64,000 bases of DNA from assembly GCA_007922305.1 (NCBI GenBank), contig ML677333.1, positions 14,840,676-14,904,675 of the forward strand. Direction: 5' to 3'. The position numbers and the translations under genes are program-made. Position 1 is the first letter of the stretch. Every line of letters starts with the position of its first letter. The stretch comes from Dermatemys mawii. Taxonomy: Eukaryota; Chordata; Testudines; Dermatemydidae. The notes below the pieces were generated by a model. It saw only the letters and a list, made by a program, of their open reading frames with translations. It was not told where the DNA came from and ran no database searches. Shown here in pieces: positions 49,101 through 61,100 of the stretch.

Positions 49101-52100
49101 TCTGAGTTTGCTGCATCTCTGAGCTCTTCATAGTCTCCTTGAGGGTATCCCACTTAGGCCTCAGGCCTTCAGCTGTCTTGGGATGGAATCCCATGATTGT
49201 CTCTCTTCTCGCCAGGTTCTTTGACTGCAGATCCAGGCAGTTCACTTTTATCATCTCCACAGGTCTGACTTCAGTTCTGTTCTCCCAGGCAATGAGTGGG
49301 TTAGTCAGTGGCCAACCAGTTTTCTTAAAGGAAAGTACTACTTATTCAGAACAAAAACATTTAGAGAAAACATAATTTAAAACTGAGGCTTATATCCATC
49401 CCTAGCTTACCAGGTGGTCAACCATCTTCACATGGCAATCCTGGTAGGTTGAAAAGACTTCAGCTCCTCCAACAGGACCACTTTCTGTTCATCACAGTTG
49501 AATGCCTTTCAGTTCTTGGATAGTGTTAGTCTCTCTAGGTCAGGACTTGCTATTTTTAAACAGTTTCAAGTTCTTTGTTTGCTAAAGCCTTTGAACCAAA
49601 TCAAGCCCATCTGTGTGTTTTTTCTCCAGAAGGTTAAAACTTCCAAACACGTTACCTGATTTGTTTCATTATTTGGGATTTGCATTAGTTACCCCCTCCA
49701 TTGTAGTTAATTCCTGCGGGAATATTCTCTCTTACACATTTAGCCAGGAATTCAATTACTAGCAAGCCCATAAAGATATTCTAGTAGTCTTTGAATATTC
49801 CATGATTCCATAGCTCTGTCACTGTGGGATATGGGGATTCATATACTTTTGCTGGGTGAATAAACAAACCTGGTTGTTGCAGGGTATTCGGGGTCCTGTA
49901 GGAACGAGGCACACACACAGCTGCTGAATAAAAGTGGTGAGTTTATTTGAAGGCAGAAGTGACACACCCGCAACGGGGGCTCCCTTTGTTGCTGCCACTG
50001 AGATGGGGAAACCGACGCACCAGAGCAATGCTCGGGATGAAGCCCACCGCTTGTGGGAACACAGGCAGAGAAATAACAGGAACATTTGCATTTCATGCAT
50101 ACCTCATGAATAACTAATAACTTGTTTTTGTCTTATTAGTATTACATAATACAAGCAGGTGTCTTGTTAGTTTACACATTACAGGTAGGCGCTGGGAACC
50201 ATTTAACTCCGACATGTGAAATATGCGATAACAGGGCAGGGATTGATAAGTGACCTGTAGTACCCTTTCCTTCCCTAGAGTCGGGGTGAGGGGGGGGAAG
50301 CGCCCCTAGCAATCCACTGTAACAATGTCTTCCATGCCCTTACACTGGTGCTGTGAACTGATGGTGATAGAGGGTTGCTGCCTATAGGAGAGATATGTTT
50401 ATCACTGTAAAGATTTGGTCTACTGATGTATTTATATTCATGAGAATTGTAAGTCTGGGAGGAATCTCATTCTGGGAACCAAGACAGGACCCTGGCGATC
50501 TCTAGCTAATAGTACAGGACTTTGTAAGGATTTCCTGCTCCAGCAGGAGGAACACCTAAAAAGTGGTGACGGAAAAAAATCCCACCATCAAACAGTATTT
50601 GGAGCGGAATTTAGCAACACAGAGGACTTGTAAAGACTAGCCAAGAATAGACAAGGATGGTTGAGGCATGTTCATGCCCTAATTAATGGTTTGACAATGC
50701 AGAAAGAATTCAGAATTAGATATTAGTAAGTTTATATTAGTAAAATTGTGGCTGTCTTCAACCTTAATCTACCTGGGTCAGTATCCTCATTTGGTATCTT
50801 CTATGCAGTGCATAATTACTCTTTATTTATAGTCCATCTTACAGCAGTGTCAGGATTCTTCCCCATTCCTGGATTTTACTTTTTTCCCCACTGTATAATG
50901 CTTACTAGGCCAGCTAATTCACAATAATTTGCCTTCTTGAATTCAAATAACTGTGTAGTACTTTTCAATGAGCATAATTCTTTGTGATATAGTATTAAAA
51001 GTGTTATTAAGATTTAACTTCCCTGTAATCGTGAGCTCTTCAGGATGTGAACAGTTTTAGTGTGTGAATGTGTGTTTACTGTCTCAGTTGGGGCTTCTAG
51101 GCACTACTGTAATACATCTAAATAATGTAACACATTTTTGTTTTAGAATCTCAAAGTATTTTACAAACATTTATAAATAAAGCTTCCCATCATCTTTTCA
51201 GGGTAGGGGTCCCAATTTTAAGGTCAGAAAGTAGTGCAGAGAGGATAGCTGCTCAAGAACACACAAGATTTTGTGGCAGAACTGGAAATAGGACTCAGGT
51301 CTCTTACTCCCAGTGCCATGTATTAACTACAGGAGCATTATTTCTACATTAAAGAACATATGTAAATTAAAGTACCATCTAAATGTATTAGAAACTATAT
51401 TCTGCCTCCCCCCCCCCCCCGCACACATTGCTTGTTAGTATTACTTAACATTGTGTGGTGTATAAAAAGAAGGGAAGGTATGACAAAAATGCAGGAGTGG
51501 GAGTCAGGGAATAAGGGTATATGTCTACACTGAAATTAGACACTCGGGGCTGGTCTGTTCTCTCTGATGTGCGTTCATGGGGCTGCAGGACTGTTTTGTT
51601 GCAGTGTAGACATCTGGACGTGGGCTGGAGCCCGAGTACTCGGACTCTGCGAGGTGGGAGTGTCCCGGAGCTCAGGGTGCAGCCGGAACCCAAAAGCCTA
51701 CCCTGCAATGAAACAATCTGGCAGTCTGAGCCCCAGGAGCCTGAGTCAGCTGCAGGCGCCTAATTATAGTGTAGACACACCCTAAGATTCTAGTACTTAC
51801 TCTGCAACAAACACTTTCCCTCTTCTTTCTTCTACATGAGTTGTTCTCAGCCAGAGGTACATGCACCCTGGCGTACTCAGAGGTCTTCCAGGCGGTACAT
51901 CAACTCACCTAGATATTTGCCTAGTTTTACAACAGGCTACAGAAAAAGCACTAGCTAAGTCAGTACAAACTAAAATTTCATACAGACAATGACTTGTTTA
52001 TACTGCTCTATATACTATGCACTGGAATGCAAGCACAATATTTATATTGTAATTGATTTAATTACAAATGATATAAAATATCAGTATGTTATAAAATATA

Positions 52101-55100
52101 TAAAATGAGAGCATAAGGTTTTTCAGTAACAGAATGCTGTGATATTTTTGTCTGATTTTGTAAGCAAGTAGTTTGAGTGAGGTGAAACTTGGGGGTACGT
52201 AAGACAAACCAGACACCTGAAAGGGGGACAGTAGTCTGGAAAGGTAGAGAATCCCTGTTCTACATACTCTGTGTGCTTTAGTTTTTTTTATATATTAGGA
52301 GATAATACTGCATTAGCAGCATTGTGAGGATTAATTATTAATTTTGTAAAGTGCATTGAAAGTGGTGGATAGAAACTATGATATACAATAAGTAAAAAAT
52401 ACTAATATTTGATCATGAAGATTTTACATTTATATAGCAGACCTCATTCAAATGGACCCCAAAAGATCTTTGGAAATATTGTATAACCTATGGATACAAT
52501 AGGAATTCCATAGCTCTCTGTTTGTAGTGATGCCACTTCTGTCGTTAAATGTGAGTACTGTTCGTGCAGTAACACACCAACCCTACATAACTTTAGGACC
52601 CCAAATTATATGTATGTATGAGTATGTGTGCATATTTCACGGTTTCTCTTTTCCTTTTTTTATGGCAATTTTCTTCTTAGATTGTGGGGTAGAGACTGGC
52701 TCTTATTGTGTTTTTTGTACAGTACCAATACAATAAGGCCCTGATCCTGACTGGGATCCCCGCACTGCTGCAATATAAAAGTTAAATGATAACTCTAAGT
52801 AATTATAGATAACAAGGAGATCGGAATACATTCAATTATTCAAATGGAATCAAAATACCTTTTATAAAAAGTACTTTTGACTTTAATATTGTGTGTATCT
52901 CACACTTTTCTAAGTGCATTTTCATTTTTTTTTATGATTGTACAAAATTGCCTTGCTGAGACTACCATTAGGATGGGGTGTGTATTTATCCAGTGGACAT
53001 TAGAAACTACTTCAATGAATATTAACTTTCAGTGGGATAAATTGCTATCTCTTGCCAAACAAGCGAAACAGTATGCAGTACCGAAAATAGGCACCTTATT
53101 TACTGCTAGTTGGATCTGATAGCTGTAGCAGGTTTTGCATAGAAAGCTTTCCAGAATACATAGTGTAATAGGAGTACTTAAACAGCTGGTGCATCTGTTC
53201 AGTGAAATCTTTGTACCACTTAATGCGCATCAAGTGGCTATAATTTGTCTATACAGCATTATCAACTATATAGTTTCTTTTTTTGTCTTTATTAAAATAA
53301 AACATTTGATTCCTTATCTTTTTTAATATGGAGTGTATAATGGCATCTTATTTTCCTGTTTTCATGCAAATTTATATATTTGAAGCTGCTTGTTGCAAAC
53401 ATGTTTGAAAAACAATTATATATTCATGGAAGAATTTTTGAAATAGTGATAGTATGGTAATTTCTCTGCAATATTGTACAGGAGTTTTTAATCAGGTTAA
53501 AATAGAATCTTTATGTATTAAAACACTGTTTGTATTTATTCTGATCAGAATGCAGAGGAAAAAATTAATTGTGTTAATTGCGTAGACGAATTCAAAATGT
53601 GATGTTCTTAATATCAAGTTATTAGTGTTGTCTTACAATCCATTTAGTAGAACTTAGATTTGGAATTTAAGCCAAAGGCAGACCAAACAATAGGCCATGT
53701 TCTTCTACGAGCACTGGTCCCTCTAGGTATTCACTGTGGGTTCATATGTGCGTCATGTGTCTGAGTCCAGAAGATTCTTCAATAGCAGTGTCCGTTGGTC
53801 TGTACCTGCACCCTGCATCTGCTTGTGTTCTGAATCAAGGGTCTGAGGTGCAGCATAGATTGACTGCTTTTCTAGTTTTTCTACTGCTTGTGTTCTGGAA
53901 CTGAACACTTCTGTGTCTATAGCTTTTTCAGTACTCCCCCTCAAACTTTGCCTTTGTAAATCATTTATCGTAGATAGCTCTAATTAGTCTTAGATAGTTT
54001 GGAGTTGGAAGGGTTCCCCCACTCTTTTGGGCAGTTAGTATGCCCAAGATTCCAGACTTCAATTCCTGCTTATCCCTCCCCTGCAATAGCCACATTTCAC
54101 TGGGGAGAGCAGATTTCATAGTCCATGACACGTTTTTCACGGCTGTGAATTTGATAGGCCTCTACTTAGGATCCCATATACTTGCCATATTAGGACTCCT
54201 AGTATCTGTACTTTTGGACCCTGGACTATGAAGACTGTGAGAACCACTTTCAACAAAGACCACTTCTCACGGAGGAACCTTAGTCTCTGCCAGAGCACTT
54301 CATCAAACAGAAACAACCAAAACAGTCAGTACCATTGAATTGGCTTCCAGTGCCATTTTTTTCCTTTTCTGGATGATGCAGTACTAGCCTCTCCCTGGCA
54401 CTGGACAATTATAGGCAGTATCAGGACCTCTTGAGAAGGATCACAGAAATTCTGCAGGTCCCACGAGAAGTGGCTGAAGATCCTACTCATAACCTTCTGG
54501 ATACTCTCCAGACCTAGTCTTCTTCCAAAGTGGTGCTCTCTGTAAATGAGGTCATAATGGAGACTGTGAAGACGATTTGGCATGCATCAGCTACCTAACC
54601 CCAAAGAGCGCAAAGAAAAATTCTTTGTTCCTTTCAAGGAGGTGACATATTTGTCTCACTTTATCTATCCAGTAGTCTAAGCAGTCAGAGAAAAACAGGA
54701 TGCACTAACCTGTGTTGCCCTTTTGGATAAAGATTCTAAGACACTAGATCCCTTCGTTAGAAAGAACTTTTCATCAGCCAGCCTACTATTCTGCATAGTG
54801 AATGACCTTATTAATGACAATAAACTGTTAAAATTCACTAATAGGCCACCACAGGAATGTAGGCCTTAATGCCAGGTCATCTTGGACAAAAGGGAACTGG
54901 TTGCCAGATCATCCCTCTGGGAGTCACACAAACCTTACTCCTGGAGGAATTCTGTGCCATTACACATGTGCAGAGTTCGTGTTACCTGCTTTGCTTCCCC
55001 GTGGAAAAATGACTGACAGAAAAGCAAAGGGAAGTCATGAGCAGTCGTGCAACCTTCCCCAGCAATATGTTTTGGGTGCCAGGGCAGATGTTGGGGAGGT

Positions 55101-58100
55101 CAATCACTGCAGGGCAAGAGGCAGGACTGGGGAAGACCTGGTTGGTGGTTCCTACCCTGCACTGGGCTCAAATGCTAGTCCTGCTGGGCTGAGGAGGATG
55201 GGACTCTCCTCCTACCCCCCATGTTTCCTGCACCCATCACTCCTCAGCTGCAGGGGAAGGGATCACTGTACAGGGAATGTTCCTCCATCTATCCAACTCT
55301 TGTGCATCCAGACCCTCCCGCTGAGCGTCACACCCTTTTTAATTTTGGTAGGGAATTCCCTCAGGAATTCACAGTGCAATGGACAGCGCTTCCCACTGCA
55401 TGGTGACCTTGGTGGTTATGAGGCAGGCTTCTTCCTCAAAGAAGCCCAGGCAACAGTAGAAGTCCTCCCCAAAAAAGTTAATCTAGCAGGAAAACAGATG
55501 AGTCACATCACTCCCCCAAGGACTCTCATGCCACCCTCTGCTCCTTGGGGATATACACCTTGGCACCACACAGGAAATACTCTAGGCCATATGCTCATAG
55601 GTACCATCTGGCCCATCTGCCTTTTATCAGTGGAAGACCTCTGAGCCCTCATAGGAAGTGCCAGAGAGTACAGCATAGCAAGTACTTTGCATCCCCTCTT
55701 CAGTCCCAGCCACCTACAAGAAGGCATTTTGACTGGACATTCAAGAACTGTCAGATGGCCCTCACAAAGCCAGTTACCACCACCTCCTTTGGTGGCCACT
55801 TGGCTTGTTTCCTTCAAATGTGATATGTTTCTATAAGTGGGTCTTAGATATCATCTCAACAGGCTAAATAATACAGTTCCTCTCTGCCCCTTCTCCAACC
55901 CTTCCCCCCTCAGTCCTTCTTCAAAAAAGCACATCTCACAAGAGGATTATCAGACAGGAAATGGACTCCCTAGTTTAGTCAGGGCTATATAACCTGTAAA
56001 CTCTCTCCACAGGACAAAGGGCTTTTACTCCAAATAATTCCTCGTCCCCTAAATGAAAGGGGAGCTGGAGCCCCATCGTGAACCTCAGACAGCTAAAAGT
56101 ATTCATTCACCATTCAAAATGACTACCATGTCCTCAATAATCTCTGAACAAAGGCAACTGGTTTGTGGCTCTTGATTTGAAGGATGCCTGTATTCATATA
56201 AACATTCACTCTGCACACAGGAGATTTCTGCACTATATGATGCTCTTAGATCATTTCAATACCAAGCCTTCCTTTCAGCCTCAGGGTTTTCACTAAGGTA
56301 TGGTCCATGGTAGCCGTTTACTTGTGCTGACAAGTCAGCCCAGCATTTCCCTATCTAGACAACTGGCTGCTGACCAGATGGTTGTTTCAGGGAGTGCAGG
56401 CGGGAGTTTACCTTCTTTCTCAACCTTTTTAACTCCTTAGGTAAACCCAAAAAGAGTCCACTTTAATTCTCATGCAAATTATAGAATTTATACGGGCAAA
56501 TCTGAACTTGATTGCAACCAAAGCTTCTTTACTTCAGGACAGATTCCCTGTGATGACGGACCTCATCACCCAGCTTTTACTCAACCTTCAAATGACAGTC
56601 AAGTCCTACTTTGTTCTGCTAGCCCATACAGCCTTATGCACTTATCTGTGACTTCCTTTGTGATGGCTTCACCTGTGGTGCCTCCAGGCATGGTTGTGAA
56701 CGGTCTGCTAACTTTCCAGTGTGCTGTAGGGTGCTCACTGCTCAACCCCCTGCTCTGCGCCAGGTCCTGCCACCTCTCCACCCCTTTCCCCAAAAACTCC
56801 TGCCCCTTCCCCCCCGAGCCTGCCATGCTCTAGCTCCTCCCACTTCTCCACCAGAGCCTTCTGCGCACTGAAAAACAGCTGATGGTGGGCAGGAGATGTT
56901 GGGAGGGAGGAGGAAATACTGGTTGGCTGGGCTGCGGTGGGTGGGAGGCACTGTGGGGGCTTGAGTGGGGTAGTGGATGGGGGGCTGCTGGCTTTGGCTC
57001 TTTGGCAATGTTCATTGGTAAATTCTTGCTCCTTCTCAGGCTCAGGTTGGCCACCCCTGCACTAAAGGGTAAAGATGATCACAGAGTCTGCTGATAAAGG
57101 ACAGGATCACATTCACAGCAATAATTACTGTACATCACATGTGTATACTAGATATAGGGGACATACTATATAATTTCTAAATATGAAAAATAGCTACTTT
57201 GTACTCTTAGCAACTGTTTTTAGATAACATTTGAAAAATTCTAGAATTGCTCAGCTGACTGTCAGTTTAAGGCATTGGTGCCCAAACTTTTCCTGTTGCA
57301 CCCTCCCTTACCAGGAATGGAATCTGTATGCACCCTCCCTCCATTACTGCACAGTTGGCTCAGCAGAGGAGCATGGGCTGAAAGTGAGCTGGAGGCTGTA
57401 CTGGGGATGGGAGAGGAGCCTGGGGCTAAAGGTGGAGCTGACCTGCGGGAGGAGATGGAATCAGAGCAGACCTGGGGTGGAACGGGAGTGGAGTGGGGCT
57501 GGAGCTTGAGTGAGGCAGAGCAGGGTTAGATGGTACTCCCTCTCTGCCCCCATGGGAGCTGGCTTGGGCCCTGACATGAGCCCACTGGAACATTCTGTGC
57601 CCTCCTTCCTATTCCTCCCACAGTTTGGGGGCCAATGATTTAAGAGCTGAAACTGTTGTGTTTTAGCTATAGATCACTTTTAAATGAGGAAAGAACCAAA
57701 AATAATCTAACATTCCTGAAATTTCTTTAGCAAGCTTTAAAATCAGTAATCTGTTAAATTTAGGGGAAAAATATCATTTAATCTCTCATAAAAAGGGCAT
57801 ATAATGAGAAAAACCAAACCCTTACATTTCTATTATTTTATTATACTGGCACTACAGAGTGCTTGCTATATTAGGGTCCGCTCCTGAGAGGAGCGCAATA
57901 TCCACAATTCCCAATGATTTCAGTGAGAGTATCAAGGTGCTCAGCATCTCTTAGAAACAAGTTGTAAACCATTGAAACAGTTAATATTCTGCAGGGTTGA
58001 AAGTTCTCTTTAACTCTTTGATGCCTTTGAGTGTAAAAAAAAAAAGTTATTTGCTTTCTGAGAAAATCCAGCTGCTAAACAAGAATAAAGTAGGCTTGGT

Positions 58101-61100
58101 CATAATGCTTGGATTTTGAGTCTATTCACTTGTATTTTAAATAAGTCACTTTTAAAGTGTTTTGTATGCTAACTTCTTTAGTTATTATCTGAAAAATATA
58201 GGCTGTAGCGAAGCAGCGACTCACCCCTGCAGCACCTCCCGCTGGTCTGTCCGGGCATTAGATCTTCCAGTGTCCGGAGCGCCCTCTGCAGGCCGATGTT
58301 CCGCTTACTGCTCGGCCCCGTGTCCCTCCCTGGACCCTGGTGCCCTCTTCCCTGGTGTGCTGCACTGCTGCAGTACCCCCACAGTCTCACACTGAGTCTC
58401 CCCTCCCTGGGGAATCCCCACCTCCTATCCCCACCTTGCCTCAGTCTAGGCAACTACCAGTCACCACTTGCCCCCATTCACTGGGGCAGACTGCAGTATC
58501 TTTGCCAGTCACCATTAGCAAGAAGGGTTGGCCTGCTGCTTCTGCCTCTAGAGCCCTGGGCTGCCCCCTTGCAACCCCAGTACCCTTTGTTGGGCCTGTC
58601 CCCTAGGCCCTGCAGCCTGGGGGTTTCCAGGCCAGAGCTTCCCCAGCTCCTCTTGCCTTGCCCCAGCCCTGCTTCCCTCTAGGTACCCTGTCAAGCTCCC
58701 CAGCAGCCAGGCCTGTCTGCCTCTGTAACCAGAGGAGACTCCATCTCCACCAAACTCTAGGCCCTTTTATCAGGGACAGCTGGGCCCTAATTGATGCAGC
58801 GACAGCTGTGGCTGCTCTGCCCAATCAGCCTGGGAGCTTGCTCGCTCCCAGCCACAACCCTTTCCTGGGCTGTTTAAGCCCCTTTTAGCAGGAGTGGGGC
58901 AGCCACCCCACTACACAGGCGCATATGATTTTTGTGGCCCTTTGCCAAAAGATTATTATTTACATAAATATCCCTTTCAATAGAATAGTTTAATTTATTG
59001 AGCTCAGAAGGTTAGAAGAGAGACTTCAATCTGTAGCCCAGCAGTGGGCTATTGGCTTCTGAACAGTAGCATTGTTCATCGTATTCAGAACATTGTTCAC
59101 ATCCAGGTGTAAGGAGAGCTGGCATTAAAATTCATCTAATTTGTTTCATATGACTTGTCAGCTGTGTTTTTTATTTAAATCTCTTATCGCCTTTTCTTTT
59201 GGCATTTTTGTTTTGTAACTTTAAAAAGTATTGAAATGGATAGACCACTTTTTAACTGTTCAATCTCTGACCATTTTATGTTTTGTCAGTTGTCACAATA
59301 TGTTAAAATGTCCCACTAGTTTATTATGATTTTTGTGCTTTTTTAAAGGGGGCACTTTCATTTTATGTTTCTGAATATATTTGATTAGATGCATCTAATC
59401 AGTCTTAAATTCAGTTTTAGTAGAAATTGCGTGTAAGATTAAATAAAAGCTCTCTGCACTGAGGAATTAAATAATTTTTATTTTATTAGAAAGTTTTTGT
59501 ACTTTATATTTGTTGTCAGATGCCTTTGCAGAGATTAAAGCAAGAGTGTAAACTCTAGCTTTATTTTGATATCGCCTCTGACCACCTAATTTTTCCCTCT
59601 TTTTTTTTTCTAGCAGACAGTTTCTGTAGCTAACAGTCACCTCAACTGTGATTTCCCCCCCCCGCCCTCCCCCCCCGAATCTGATTGAGAAGTGAGTCGT
59701 TGTACCTGACTTGACCAGTGAAATTTCCAATCTCCAATATTGTAGCTCAGTTAATTGATTCTACATCACTCATAAAAATTTCACACTGTGATTTGTCTAC
59801 CGAGGTCATGATCTTGCAAAGATATACACACACGTGGAACTTCTTACTTATTTATTCTGGAAGTTTTAATAAGTTAACAAATCCTTGCCATGTAAATATC
59901 AGATACAAAACAACTGTTACAAGAGCTAACTTTTATATGTAGAGACACTATAAAGGAATATGGTCATCAGATCTTTCCGTTTAAGAGGATTTTACCATAT
60001 CATATAGTGAGCATTATTACAACAGCTATAATATGTTGTTTCTATAAATGTTATTAAATTAAGTGAAATACATGCTGAACTTTATGTACAGTCAGTGGTC
60101 CTGCTGGAATCAACAGAATTCTCACAGTTAAGCAGCAAAACTAAAGTGCTTAGTGTAAAGTTAAGCACTGAGTAAGGCTTTGCAGATTGGGGCCTTAATA
60201 TAAATACGAACATTTTAGAAACTTTATACTCGTTTAAAGTATTTTTAAAAATGTATTATGTCCATTGCAGTTTGCTGCAAAAATAAATAGTATTACACAT
60301 TGGTGTATTGAAATGCGTTTTAAATTTTTGCCTTTCTTATTATGTGTGTATATATTCCAATATTAATGGTGTTACTATGGTTAGGATTCTGGCAGCATTT
60401 CTGTAATAAACCCTTTTCAAGTATAATCAGCTATAAAAGTTGCCTGTGGAATAAAACTTTGGTACAAGATTCTAAAGTGAATCATAAAAATAAAAGATAT
60501 CTTTCAGCTAATGATATAACCTGAAACTGGACATTGTTAAAATGACTTAGTAAGAAATTTAAAGATACTTTAAGTTAAATATTAAATATTTTTCCTTCAG
60601 ACACATACTGGTGTATGTGTAACACAGGAGACTATTAGTATGTTGTTGGGCAGAGTTAACTAGCTGTGTCATGCATAATGGGTATAGACTGTTGAGACCG
60701 TGCTGCTTTTTAAAAACGGTGTGAATTAAGGATGGAGAGACAACCTTTAGTCATAAAACTTCAGTTGGTTAGCAAGGTTAGAATGGATGTTTAAGCTTAA
60801 TGCCGCCAGATAATTTTCTCATCCTATTTTAGGTATTAGGACATCATGTAAAATGTCACAACCTACATATACATATAGTGCTTGTTATGTCACCTTGGAG
60901 AACTACCTGAAGTATGGAACTAGCTTATATAGGTCAGATGACTCTCTTCCGCAGAAACACTGGATTTTTCTTAAAAAGTAATGCCAAGTCAAACTGCAGA
61001 AGATGTACTCTAACTTCTGCACATCAATTCTGTGCCCCAAAGGGTTTGGTGTCATGGATGTGATTGTATGTACTGAGATAGCATTTAAAATGGAAATACT

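Noticed and set aside
54901..55644. 247-codon open frame on + strand, the longest in the window
   Set aside because: It crosses both borders of an inserted repeat (54935-55367) into DIRS-derived sequence, so it cannot be one ancestral protein. The composition gives no domain pattern.
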